From Planctomycetota bacterium (GTDB lineage: Bacteria > Planctomycetota > Planctomycetia > Pirellulales > UBA7805): DNA of 64,000 nucleotides. The position numbers and the translations under genes were made by a program. Below, piece by piece: positions 28,447 to 37,582 of this stretch (its first letter is position 1; every line of letters starts with the position of its first letter). The stretch lies in assembly GCA_021413705.1 (NCBI GenBank), contig JAIOPX010000105.1, positions 1-64,000 of the forward strand. The letters run 5' to 3'. A model generated the notes under the pieces. That model was not told the DNA's origin, did no database searches, and saw only the letters and a list, made by a program, of their open reading frames with translations.

Positions 28447-30177
28447 ATGAACAACAACCCCACGACCCACGACGCGGACAGCAACCAGGGCCGATTCTGG
28501 TATCTGATCGACGCCGCCATCAGCGGCAGCCTGGCTGACGCCGAGTTGCGTGAATTGGAAGCGTTGCTGTTGGCTGACCACAATTTGCGTCAACAGTATC
28601 TCGAATATGCGCAGCTGCACTACGAGTTGGAGTTCTTGCACTTGGCGCAGCAAGCGGTCGAAGCGGTCAGGAGTCAGGGGTCAGGAGTCAGGGGTCAGGA
28701 ATCAGGGGTCAGGGGTCAGGGGTCAGAGGCAGGGGCAGGAATCAGGGGGCAGAGCCAGAAGAGAGATTTGCGTCGAGTGCTGCGGGTCGTGCTCGCCTTG
28801 GCGCTTTCGCTGCTGGTCCTGGTCGGAGTGGCGGGCTTTGCGATCTGGGGACGTGTTGGGCGTGAGCAGCCGTCCGTCGTCCAAGCGCCGGCGGCCATCG
28901 TAGCCACGCTGGTCCGCGACAATGGCGCCCAGTGGGATCCGGCATTTGCTCCGGCGGGAAAGGACTTAACTGCCGCGCAACGGCTGAAACTCACCAGTGG
29001 CCTGGTGGAGATTGCTTTTGTAAGCCAGGCCAGGATTATTCTCGAAGGCCCCGCGGACCTCACGGTAGGTCAGCTCAAATCCGAAGACCGAACTCGCAAA
29101 TCCGGCATCGAGAACTCCTGTTTCCTCGCTTCTGGAATGCTGACCGCCTTCATTCCAGCGGCAGCGCACGGATTTACGGTACACACTTCCCATGGCACGG
29201 CGACCGACCTTGGAACAGAGTTTGGCGTCCTTGTAAAGTCGGAAGTCGGAAATCGGAGGTCGGATAGTGAAAAGCCGACCTCCGACCCCCGATCTCCGAC
29301 CTCGACAGAAGTTCACGTCTTCCGAGGACGCGTCGAAGTCGCTGAAGGATATAATCTCCCTCCCTCAGAAATCAAAAGTCATCAATCAGAAATTCTCACC
29401 TCGGGCCAAGCCGTGATGATCGACCACTCCGGCTTGGAACGCCTGCCGGCCGCCGATGCGTTTCGGTTTCGAACTGATGTTTTCGAGGGCCAGTCACGGC
29501 AGTTGTTGTTGACGGAAGATTTTGAGTCGATGAACGTCGGCGATAGCGGCCATTCGATCGGTCCTTGGAGAGCTGCATATATCGCGGATCCTCACCAAGT
29601 GATACGTGTCGTCGATCCCAGCACGGCCGCCGCTGGCCTCTCCCCCGTGCTTCCCTCCACCAGCCACCGAGCAATGGAGTTCGCCAACACCGGCAAAGTG
29701 ATTGGCAAACAGCGGCGACAACTCAATGCGATCTTGTCGCGCGATCTCGATTCGAACCAGCTTCCCGCGAGGGGCAAATTGCTGCTGGAATGCGACATCT
29801 CGCCACGGACGTCAATCGTTGAGCCGTCGATCTCCATCACGGCGGACCATCCGCTCCGCCTGTCGCCCGGTTTGGCGCTTTCGGAAGAGGCTGACCCGGC
29901 TGCGGAGAAAATCCCGTGGGAGACCGACCACTGGTACCGGCTCCGCGTCGTGTGGGACTTGGATGGCGGCGCACCGCGCGGCGCGACCGTCGAGCGGTTT
30001 AAGTGGCGAGCTTCTGGCGGCTGGATGCGCGACTTATCGGTCCAACTCCCCGCGCCGAAGCTCGTCGACGCTCCGCTGGGCCAAGTGTGCTTCGGCTTCC
30101 CCGCGCCGATCATGGGCAAAGCAGGGGGCAGGTTCTGGCTGGACAATGTGCGCATTGAGGTGATCGCCGAGAAGTGA
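28447..30177 (+). CDS. FecR-type anti-sigma/regulatory membrane protein with LamG-like C-terminus
   Basis: FTVHTSHGTATDLGTEFGV...VHVFRGRVEV; one TM; downstream of the ECF sigma gene. Confidence 0.85.
   Translation: MNNNPTTHDADSNQGRFWYLIDAAISGSLADAELRELEALLLADHNLRQQYLEYAQLHYELEFLHLAQQAVEAVRSQGSGVRGQESGVRGQGSEAGAGIRGQSQKRDLRRVLRVVLALALSLLVLVGVAGFAIWGRVGREQPSVVQAPAAIVATLVRDNGAQWDPAFAPAGKDLTAAQRLKLTSGLVEIAFVSQARIILEGPADLTVGQLKSEDRTRKSGIENSCFLASGMLTAFIPAAAHGFTVHTSHGTATDLGTEFGVLVKSEVGNRRSDSEKPTSDPRSPTSTEVHVFRGRVEVAEGYNLPPSEIKSHQSEILTSGQAVMIDHSGLERLPAADAFRFRTDVFEGQSRQLLLTEDFESMNVGDSGHSIGPWRAAYIADPHQVIRVVDPSTAAAGLSPVLPSTSHRAMEFANTGKVIGKQRRQLNAILSRDLDSNQLPARGKLLLECDISPRTSIVEPSISITADHPLRLSPGLALSEEADPAAEKIPWETDHWYRLRVVWDLDGGAPRGATVERFKWRASGGWMRDLSVQLPAPKLVDAPLGQVCFGFPAPIMGKAGGRFWLDNVRIEVIAEK
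28665..28754. repeat. Intragenic heptamer tandem array (GGTCAGG/AGTCAGG)
   Basis: About 12 consecutive 7-nt units read directly. Confidence 0.92.
29236..29306. repeat. Intragenic heptamer array with central inversion (AAGTCGG ... CCGACCT)
   Basis: aagtcgg aagtcgg aaatcgg aggtcgg ... acctccg acccccg atctccg acctcga. Confidence 0.9.
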
Positions 30178-30210
30178 AGTCACAATGCTTAAGGCCGCTC
30201 CTAGGGAGTC

Positions 30211-31710
30211 ATGATGATGCTGAGGACACCCAATCGTATCGCGTTTACGCTTATTGAGCTGCTGGTGGTCATTGCGATCATCGTAATCCTCATCGCCCTG
30301 TTGCTGCCGGCGGTCAGCGCCTCGCGGGCGTCGGCCCGGGCGACGCAATGTGCGGAGCAACTTGCCCAGATCGGAGCCTCACTGACCAAGGCCGACATGG
30401 CCCGCATGACCGCAGTCCCTTCCCAGTGGACAACGAAGCTGGCTCCCTATCTCGATGACGCGGGCAAGGTGTTGCGTTGTCCAGACGATTTATCGGCAGG
30501 TTCAACCACCCCGGTGATCAGCTACGGACTCAATAGCCGCGCGTTTCGCTTTAGCGGCGGCGACAGTCACAAGCTCGTGGCGCTGGATTACAAGGTAGGC
30601 GTGGCCAATGTTGTCGGACCCCAGGGGACCGACGACTTCAATGCCACCTCTGCGCCCCGGCATCGGGGGCAGATGAACATTCTGCAAGCCGACGGCAGCA
30701 CCCAACGCCTGCGGCCCGATCAGCTCGATCCGCGCGTCTGTGAGATTCACGATCGTCTCTGGCGCCCCACACGCGACTTTAACTTGCTCAAGTCCGGCTG
30801 CACGGCTGATGCGGCCCTTTCTCCAACGCCTGCCCCCACGAGCACCACCACCGCAGGAGCTACTACAACCACCGGCGGCTCAACATCCACCACAACTACG
30901 GGAGGAAGTGCAACCACCGGCGGGACAACTACCGGTGGTACGACCACCGGCGGCACTACCACGGGAGGTGCACCGCAGGGGCCGGAGTGCGATAGTCTCA
31001 ACAAGGCCATGCTGGCCTACTACTCCTTCGACGATGCGACCGATTACGGCAAAGATTCGTCGGGCAATGGGCGGCATGTGACGGGATTCAATGGTAGCCC
31101 GGCGCCGACGGCAATCGCCACAGCGGGGGGCGGGTTTGCGATGCAGTTTAATCGAGCCAATTACTTGGATGTGCCTTATTCTGCTTCGTTGCAAACTTCG
31201 TGTCAGACGGTAATGTGTTGGTACAAGCCCTATACCTGGGCGGTGGTCGGCGGCACGACCAACCATGGAGGCATGGTTTGCAATCGAGCCGTCTCACCCA
31301 CAGCAAGCGGCTGGATTCTCTATCGCACCCCTGAAAACGAGGGAAGCCGAATCAAAATTCAATCGGGCCGTAACGGGCAGGGAGCATTTTGGGACAATCT
31401 TTATGGAAGTCCGTTTGTGTTGGAACAATGGCGGCACGCGGCGGCGACAATCAAAGTGACCAATCTGGGCGGCGGTCAGTGGACTGTCGAGAAGCAGATT
31501 TACTCTGGAGGCACCCTGGTCGCGACCAACTCCAACATTCCCTATGCGCCCAATCCCGACATGCCGCTACGGATGGGATCGGCCACAGAAGGGGGCGCGG
31601 CACCCTCATTTTTCTATCTCGGTGCGCTCGATGAAGTTCGCATCTACAACTATGTGCTGACGCAGGCTGAGATTCAGCAGGCGATGAATCAGTGGACTGG
31701 GGGGCCGTGA
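30211..31710 (+). CDS. Type II pseudopilin-like protein fused to LamG domain
   Basis: [27 protein letters not shown] prepilin N-terminus; Thr/Gly linker; [25 protein letters not shown]. Confidence 0.88.
   Translation: MMMLRTPNRIAFTLIELLVVIAIIVILIALLLPAVSASRASARATQCAEQLAQIGASLTKADMARMTAVPSQWTTKLAPYLDDAGKVLRCPDDLSAGSTTPVISYGLNSRAFRFSGGDSHKLVALDYKVGVANVVGPQGTDDFNATSAPRHRGQMNILQADGSTQRLRPDQLDPRVCEIHDRLWRPTRDFNLLKSGCTADAALSPTPAPTSTTTAGATTTTGGSTSTTTTGGSATTGGTTTGGTTTGGTTTGGAPQGPECDSLNKAMLAYYSFDDATDYGKDSSGNGRHVTGFNGSPAPTAIATAGGGFAMQFNRANYLDVPYSASLQTSCQTVMCWYKPYTWAVVGGTTNHGGMVCNRAVSPTASGWILYRTPENEGSRIKIQSGRNGQGAFWDNLYGSPFVLEQWRHAAATIKVTNLGGGQWTVEKQIYSGGTLVATNSNIPYAPNPDMPLRMGSATEGGAAPSFFYLGALDEVRIYNYVLTQAEIQQAMNQWTGGP
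30838..30972. repeat. Thr/Gly-encoding minisatellite in the pilin linker
   Basis: ACCACCGGCGGC-like units encoding TTTGGTTTGG. Confidence 0.85.
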
Positions 31711-31734
31711 GAACGGTCGGGCGAACGTGAAGTA

Positions 31735-31760
31735 GGCGAGCGGGGGGCGTAAGCCCCCTG
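31735..31760. repeat. Family D single arm
   Basis: GGCGAGCGGGGGGCGTAAGCCCCCTG. Confidence 0.85.
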
Positions 31761-31781
31761 GTGACCGAATGCAGTATACCA

Positions 31782-31843
31782 GTAGCCGAAGTCGTGAGAC
31801 TTCGGTTTTCCCGGACCTCCCGAACTCTTACGAGTTCGGCTAC
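31782..31843. repeat. Inverted-arm palindromic element, family E
   Basis: GTAGCCGAAGTCGTGAGACTTCGG ... CCGAACTCTTACGAGTTCGGCTAC. Confidence 0.88.
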
Positions 31844-31857
31844 GGGTAGATCATTTT

Positions 31858-32009
31858 ATGCCGAAGGCATTACATCGCCCAGCCCAGCGGTAAGCCGCCG
31901 CGAGTAACACGAGCGCCGGTGCCACCCTGGGAAACAATGGAAAAAAACGTCTCCTCCCCTGAGCGTCGGGGGGGGGGCTGGGCTGGGAGATTTAACGCCT
32001 TCGGCGTAA
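31858..32009. repeat. Inverted-arm palindromic element, family F
   Basis: ATGCCGAAGGCATTACATCGCCCAGCCCAG ... CTGGGCTGGGAGATTTAACGCCTTCGGCGTAA. Confidence 0.85.
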
Positions 32010-32083
32010 GGCACGCGATCGACACAAATCCAACAATGACAACTCCCTCGATAAACGGCCTTCGCCCCGTTCCAAACTCCAAA

Positions 32084-32797
32084 ATGCACTCCATGTTTTT
32101 GCGGCACGCTCATTGGTTGAACTTGTTCGTACTATTGCTCCTGCTGCCGGGTTGCCGGCGCAGCGATCATGAGATTTCCTCTGCGCCTGGCGCGGAGGAA
32201 GGCTGGGCTCGTCTGCCCGACCAGCCGGCTTTGGAAGTCCAGCGAGATAGCACCCGTGTACTTGCGGCGCGGGTCAGCGGCGGGGCGGCAGTGTCGCTTG
32301 TCAAAGGAATGGCCGCGGTCGAAGACAAGATGGTTCTGGAAGTTGCCCCCGGCCAAGTGGTGGTGGTCCGCCAGCCCTCGGCGATTGCGAAAGAAGTTTC
32401 ATCGCTGGCCCACGTTTACATCCGCGACGGCGAAGAAACGCTCGTGACCACGGAAGGTTTTAAAGGGGAACCTTATGTTGATCCGAAGGATCGGAAGCTT
32501 TGCTGGAGTGCCCGGACTTGCGTGAACCCGGCCTGTCCCGGGCAAAAACTGGCCACAGCACAGCGACCGTTTTTATATAGCGTGCGCGTGCCGCAGTTTC
32601 TCGTGAATGAAAAAGGGGAAGTCACTACCGACGGCTCGGAATTTTCGTGGCCTTCCGTGGCCTGCCCTCAGTGCGGGCAAGTCAATTCGACGAAGAACTA
32701 TTGCTCCGACGAAGTAAGTCGTCGGCGCGAGGAGTTGGCAGCCGAGTTGCAAAAGGCAAGGGAGTTACGCGACCAGGCGCAACGGGCATCGCCGTAA
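32084..32797 (+). CDS. Hypothetical lipoprotein with zinc-ribbon-like cysteines
   Basis: Lipobox LLLLPGC; CVNPACPGQK and CPQCGQVNSTKNYC. Confidence 0.65.
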   Translation: MHSMFLRHAHWLNLFVLLLLLPGCRRSDHEISSAPGAEEGWARLPDQPALEVQRDSTRVLAARVSGGAAVSLVKGMAAVEDKMVLEVAPGQVVVVRQPSAIAKEVSSLAHVYIRDGEETLVTTEGFKGEPYVDPKDRKLCWSARTCVNPACPGQKLATAQRPFLYSVRVPQFLVNEKGEVTTDGSEFSWPSVACPQCGQVNSTKNYCSDEVSRRREELAAELQKARELRDQAQRASP

Positions 32798-32800
32798 GGG

Positions 32801-33009
32801 CTGGGTGGCATGCCCACGTTTGAGGGAGGTAGTTGATTGGTGTCCGCCGAATTCAACCAGTAATCCGCGGGACTCTCCTCACGTGGGCATGATTTGCAGG
32901 TGACAATTGTCCGGCAGCTTCCATGCCCATGCGATCGGGCTCATAGAACCTTCGTAGGTCTGATGCGATCCGTGTAACGACACCGAATCAGGCATGGGCA
33001 TGGCACCCG
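32801..33009. repeat. Inverted-arm palindromic element, family J
   Basis: GGGTGGCATGCCCACG ... GGCATGGGCATGGCACCC, with internal CACGTGGGCATG and CATGCCCATG. Confidence 0.75.
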
Positions 33010-33029
33010 GCGTCAACCTAAATCGTTTT

Positions 33030-33053
33030 GAGTCAGGCAATAGCTTGACCTAC
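33030..33053. repeat. Family A single arm
   Basis: GAGTCAGGCAATAGCTTGACCTAC. Confidence 0.85.
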
Positions 33054-34246
33054 CGTCTGGCCTTCGGATGCTTCAGCGGCAGCCAAGCTCCACCCTCGCG
33101 GCTGCTGGCTACCGATTGCTCGATGAACAGCATTCCCTCCACGCCGTCGTACACGTTCGGGTAGATCGTGTTGACCCGTTCGATCTTGCCGCCGGTGGAG
33201 AGTGTGACCATGTCGTCGTAAGCACTGCGGTAGACGTTGGCAAACGCTTCCAAATAGGCTTCCGGATGGCCGCTGGGGAGCCGCGAGGCGCCTTGCATCG
33301 ATCCTAGTGCGTACGGTGCGTTTGGGTCGCGCGTGTAGATGGCATGGGGCTGGCCGTTGCGGCGGACGATCATCTTGTTCGGTTCTTCTTGCCGCCACAA
33401 GAGCGACGCCTTCGTGCCGTCAATCTCGATTTCCAGATCGTTCTCCCGGCCGTGGCTGATCTGCGAAGCCGTAACCGTGCCCAGGGCGCCGTTCTCGAAA
33501 CGGATCACGGCGTTGCCATAGTCGTCCAGCGCCCGTCCCTGCTCGAAGATACGAAGCTGAGCGCTGATGTCGGTCGGCAGAACGCCGGTCATATAGCGGG
33601 CCAGGTTGTAAGCATGGGTGGCGATATCGCCGAAGCAACCGGCCGCACCGCTGCGCTTGGGGTCGGTCCTCCAGGCGGCCTGTTTCTGGTCCGATAGTTC
33701 CAGCCGCGTGCGGAGCCAACCCTGGATGTACCGTGTACGGATGGCGTTGATCTCACCAAACTCGCCCCCGAGGATCATTTCGCGGGCCTGCCGCACGAGC
33801 GGGTAGCCGGTGTAGTTGTGGGTGACAGCGAACACGACGTTCGATTTTTCGACCAGTGCCATCAACTCTTCGGCTTCCTTGAGATCCAAGGCCAACGGCT
33901 TGTCGCAGACCACGTTGAAGCCAGCCGCGATGGCCGCCTTGGCCACCGGCACATGCATGTGGTTAGGCGTGGTGATCGAGACAAAGTCGATCCGCTTGTC
34001 CGCCGGCAGCTTTTTCTCGGCGTCGAACAGTTCCTGATAGGAGCCATAGGCGCGGTCGGGCGCAATGTCATAGTCCGGCGCGGAAGCCTTCGATTTGGCG
34101 GCATCGCTCGACAGCGCGCCGGCCACCAGGACGGCCCGGTTGTCCATCACCGCCGCAATCGAGTGGACGCGTCCGATAAAAGAGCCCTGACCGCCGCCGA
34201 CCAAACCCATGCGAAGTTTGCGATTGAGCGCTCCATTGGTAGCCAT
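33050..34246 (-). CDS. Gfo/Idh/MocA family oxidoreductase
   Basis: LRMGLVGGGQGSFIGRVH; DFVSITTPNHMHVPVAKAAIAAGFNVVCDKPLALDLKEAEEL. Confidence 0.93.
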   Translation of the reverse strand: MATNGALNRKLRMGLVGGGQGSFIGRVHSIAAVMDNRAVLVAGALSSDAAKSKASAPDYDIAPDRAYGSYQELFDAEKKLPADKRIDFVSITTPNHMHVPVAKAAIAAGFNVVCDKPLALDLKEAEELMALVEKSNVVFAVTHNYTGYPLVRQAREMILGGEFGEINAIRTRYIQGWLRTRLELSDQKQAAWRTDPKRSGAAGCFGDIATHAYNLARYMTGVLPTDISAQLRIFEQGRALDDYGNAVIRFENGALGTVTASQISHGRENDLEIEIDGTKASLLWRQEEPNKMIVRRNGQPHAIYTRDPNAPYALGSMQGASRLPSGHPEAYLEAFANVYRSAYDDMVTLSTGGKIERVNTIYPNVYDGVEGMLFIEQSVASSREGGAWLPLKHPKARR

Positions 34247-34488
34247 GTTCTACTGTCACTCCTGAAAAGGTTGTCGATTAGGCAAACTGCGAACCCTCTT
34301 TTTTAGCAGAATCTGGGCCAACGTCCAGGGTTTGCCAAGCAAATGAAAGCCGAAGAATGGGGCGCGATCTAGAATCCTCGGCGGCAGCGCGGTACGATAT
34401 CCAACGACCGCTCCCCGGTAGGCCAGTGTTCAAGCTGTACTCGCGCCGACCGCGAAGCATGGGCAATCAATCCAAGGAGAACTGGAAC

Positions 34489-35043
34489 ATGAAACGGCGT
34501 TTCCGTAGAGGGAGTGCCGCACCCTGGGCGATGGGCTTGGCGGCGGCCTCCGTTTCGTTGGCGATTGGGGTGTTGATTGGGGTGCTGGCTATCGGGCGAC
34601 AGGAGCAACCTCCCCTGCCGGTCTTCGCCACGGCCACGCACGGCCAGGACAACTTTGCCATCTGCACCGGTCAATTGGAGGAGGGAATCGACGCCATCTT
34701 TTTCCTGGACTATTTGACTGGGGATTTGCGGGCGGCGGCGCTCAACATTCGCAGCCATCGCTTTCAAGCTTTCTATCAGCGGTCGATCCTTCAGGATCTG
34801 GGGGTCAAGGATGTGAAGAACCCACGCTATCTGATGGTCAGCGGCATTGCCGATTTGCAACGCGGCGCCGGCAACCAGCGGTTGAGCCGGGCGGTGGTCT
34901 ACGTGGCCGAATTGAACTCGGGAATCTGCGTGGCCTACGGGGTGCCGTCGGTCCAAACCAAAACAGCGTTGGGTTTTCAGTCGGCCGCTCCGTTGTTGCC
35001 GGTCGATCGAGTGGAGTTTAGAACCGTGAAGGTACGCGATTGA
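34489..35043 (+). CDS. Hypothetical single-TM protein
   Basis: SD aaggaga before ATG 34489; N-terminal TM helix. Confidence 0.7.
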   Translation: MKRRFRRGSAAPWAMGLAAASVSLAIGVLIGVLAIGRQEQPPLPVFATATHGQDNFAICTGQLEEGIDAIFFLDYLTGDLRAAALNIRSHRFQAFYQRSILQDLGVKDVKNPRYLMVSGIADLQRGAGNQRLSRAVVYVAELNSGICVAYGVPSVQTKTALGFQSAAPLLPVDRVEFRTVKVRD

Positions 35044-35044
35044 C

Positions 35045-35090
35045 GGGACTGTCCCAGTTTTTGGGAACCAAAAATGGGGCTGTCCCCTTG
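35045..35090. repeat. REP-like inverted repeat, family H
   Basis: GGGACTGTCCCAGTTTTTGG ... CCAAAAATGGGGCTGTCCCCTTG. Confidence 0.85.
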
Positions 35091-35102
35091 AGTGAGCGAA
35101 CC

Positions 35103-35372
35103 ATGCCCAATGTCGAAATCCGAATGACGAAAGAAATCCGAAGTTCGAATAACGAAGTCCGAGGTCAAGAACTAGCCATCGAACTCAATGGCCGGTCGCG
35201 CCAGGTTGCCGCAGGCACCACGATTGCGGACCTGTTAGCCGAACTAGGGGTTGAACCACGGCATGTGGCCGTGGAACGAAACCTCGACGTTGTCCCGCGA
35301 GCCAGACATGCAGAACAATCCGTGTCGGCGGGCGATCGGATTGAAATTGTTACCTTGGTCGGCGGTGGGTGA
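35103..35372 (+). CDS. thiS: Sulfur carrier protein ThiS
   Basis: ELNGRSRQVAAGTTIADLLAELG ... VAVERNLDVVPR ... GDRIEIVTLVGGG C-terminal GG; upstream of thiG. Confidence 0.92.
   Translation: MPNVEIRMTKEIRSSNNEVRGQELAIELNGRSRQVAAGTTIADLLAELGVEPRHVAVERNLDVVPRARHAEQSVSAGDRIEIVTLVGGG
35108..35171. repeat. Heptamer-like array at the thiS 5' end
   Basis: aatgtcg aaatccg aatgacg aaagaaa tccgaag ttcgaat aacgaag tccgagg tc. Confidence 0.75.
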
Positions 35373-35390
35373 GTAATTCCAACACACAAC

Positions 35391-35465
35391 CCAAAGGGGA
35401 CAGTCCCACTTTTTTGCTCTGCAAAACAATATTACTGCGGCTGGGGCAAAATTGCGACAGTGCTC
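35391..35465. repeat. Degenerate family H element between thiS and thiG
   Basis: CCAAAGGGGACAGTCCCACTTTTTTGC ... GGGGCAAAATTGCGACAG. Confidence 0.7.
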
Positions 35466-35480
35466 GAAGCGAAAATCCAC

Positions 35481-36341
35481 ATGTCTCAAGCGACTTTACC
35501 CGACGCTGAACCCACCTTGCCGCCGGCAGCGCCTTTGAAAATTGGCACCCACGTGCTGCGCAGCCGGCTGATTGTCGGCACCGGCAAATATGCCGACTAC
35601 GACGTGATGCGGCAGTCGTTGGAACTGTCCGGTGCCGATTGCATCACCGTGGCGGTTCGTCGCGAACGATTGGTGGACGAACAGGGGCGAAATCTGTTGG
35701 ACTTCATCGATACGCGCCGCTATACGCTGTTGCCCAATACGGCTGGCTGCTTTACGGCGGAGGATGCCGTGCGGACGGCCCGTTTGGGGCGAGAGATTCT
35801 CGATGGCCTGGAAAACCCCGGCGCAGACTGGGTGAAGCTCGAAGTGTTGGCCGATACCAAGACGTTGCTCCCCGATCCGGTGGCCACGCTGGAAGCCACG
35901 CGGTTGCTGGTGGCCGACGGCTTTCAAGTGTTGTGCTATACGTCCGACGATCCGATCATTGCCCGCCGACTCAAGGAAGCGGGAGCCGCCAGCGTCATGC
36001 CAGCCGGCAGCCCGATCGGCTCCGGCCAGGGTGTGCTGAACCCGAACAACATCCGTATTACGCTCGAGTATCTCAAAGAGGGTGATCCCGACTATCCCGT
36101 GATCGTCGATGCGGGCGTCGGCACGGCCAGCGATGTGACGATCGCCATGGAGCTTGGGGTCGATGGCGTGCTTCTGAACACCGGCATTGCCCATGCACGC
36201 GATCCGCTGAAGATGGCGGTCGCCATGCGGTCCGCGTTGGAGGCCGGCCGCCTGGCCTACGAAGCCGGCCGCATCCCGCGCCGCCCATATGCCACCGCCA
36301 GCAGTCCCGACGAAGGGCTGTTCACCGTGCGGCCTCGGTAG
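35481..36341 (+). CDS. thiG: Thiazole synthase ThiG
   Basis: [92 protein letters not shown]. Confidence 0.97.
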   Translation: MSQATLPDAEPTLPPAAPLKIGTHVLRSRLIVGTGKYADYDVMRQSLELSGADCITVAVRRERLVDEQGRNLLDFIDTRRYTLLPNTAGCFTAEDAVRTARLGREILDGLENPGADWVKLEVLADTKTLLPDPVATLEATRLLVADGFQVLCYTSDDPIIARRLKEAGAASVMPAGSPIGSGQGVLNPNNIRITLEYLKEGDPDYPVIVDAGVGTASDVTIAMELGVDGVLLNTGIAHARDPLKMAVAMRSALEAGRLAYEAGRIPRRPYATASSPDEGLFTVRPR

Positions 36342-36447
36342 GTCAGGCTATTCCCTGACGATTACGTTTTGTTGTCGCGGGGCAGCGTTGGTAAAAAGTG
36401 TTGCAGTGAGGGTGCGCCGTTTCTCGTCAGGCAATAGCCTGACCTAC
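36338..36447. repeat. Inverted-arm palindromic element, family A (contains thiG stop)
   Basis: GTAGGTCAGGCTATTCCCTGACG ... CGTCAGGCAATAGCCTGACCTAC. Confidence 0.92.
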
Positions 36448-36508
36448 GGCAAATGAGTGTGGCATTGACGGCAGTTGAATTCTATGGACATGCTTTCGGC
36501 CTTTTATG

Positions 36509-37519
36509 TTATGCCATTTGCGTTTGCGAACTACGGGCCATGATGGTGTACATCACCGCGAGGGCCAGGATGGAGAATGGCATGGTTGCCATGACCCCGA
36601 TGCAGCACGCCGCCAGCCCGCCCAGGTTGATAAGCATCAACATCAAGTAGACAAGGAAAATTGCCAGCTTATTTCCCTGGGTGATTTGCCAGGATCCTCG
36701 CAGGGAATCCATAACTCCCACATTGCGGTCAATCATCAGATACGCCGCTTGAGAGAAGGCGAACGTCAGGTAAGCAAACACTATCAAGCCCACTACAGCC
36801 CCAAGTATCACGCCGACCAGAGCCCCCCCTCCCGGCTCACCCAACGCCGCACCCAGGGCCACTCCTACGCCGGCGGGGATTCCGATGCAGATCCAGAGCG
36901 TGACATTCAGTAACAAGGACAGAAGCAACCACAAGCCGACCATGCGCAATATCCACGGCGCGCCGCGAAACATGATGCCGATTTCCGGCGCTTCGCCTTG
37001 AGCGACTCGGAGCATGAACAGCATTTGCCCCACGTTGAGCCAGACCATCAGCGGTATGGCTATCAGGACAGCCAAAAACAGGATGATGACGGCAAGAATC
37101 GGATCGATTTGCGCAGCGACGCCGATGAAGACCTGCAATACCATACTCACCAACTGTTGGACGCCGCCGGGGATGAGGGCGGCAACCAAGCAGAGTCCCC
37201 AATGAATCTTGAAAATCTCCCAGGTTCGCGAAAGAACATAGCCAGCCTCAAGCGGCCCACCGACCATGTCAGGGATGGATGAGGTTGGAACGGTGGAAGG
37301 CACGGGAGACGCATAGGGATTCTCTTCGGCGCCATGAGGTATCGCAGATGGAGGTGGAGGAACTACTGAGAAAGGTGACGGTGTCGGCGGCTGAAGGCCA
37401 TCGCCATTTGGCGCAGTGACAACAGCCGAACACTTGGGACAGCGCACGGATTTGCCTGCCGCTGCCTCTGGCACGCGCAACATGGTCTGACATTGAGAAC
37501 AATTAAATTCAATGGACAT
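36509..37519 (-). CDS. Zinc-ribbon multi-TM membrane protein
   Basis: CSQCQTMLRVPEAAAGKSVRCPKCSAVV plus several TM helices; start MSIEFN at 37519. Confidence 0.75.
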   Translation of the reverse strand: MSIEFNCSQCQTMLRVPEAAAGKSVRCPKCSAVVTAPNGDGLQPPTPSPFSVVPPPPSAIPHGAEENPYASPVPSTVPTSSIPDMVGGPLEAGYVLSRTWEIFKIHWGLCLVAALIPGGVQQLVSMVLQVFIGVAAQIDPILAVIILFLAVLIAIPLMVWLNVGQMLFMLRVAQGEAPEIGIMFRGAPWILRMVGLWLLLSLLLNVTLWICIGIPAGVGVALGAALGEPGGGALVGVILGAVVGLIVFAYLTFAFSQAAYLMIDRNVGVMDSLRGSWQITQGNKLAIFLVYLMLMLINLGGLAACCIGVMATMPFSILALAVMYTIMARSSQTQMA

Positions 37520-37582
37520 GGCTTGGCCCTCAGTGCCAGATGGAGATGACCTCGATTCCTGCTCCGTGCGCAAGACTCGATG

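Noticed and set aside
30838-30972. CRISPR or regulatory repeat
   Set aside because: Simple codon-level Thr/Gly repeat within the pilin linker.
34980-35102. TPP riboswitch upstream of thiS
   Set aside because: No THI-box consensus (CTGAGA ... ACCTGATCTGGATAATGCCAGCG) could be found; only the family H palindrome is present.
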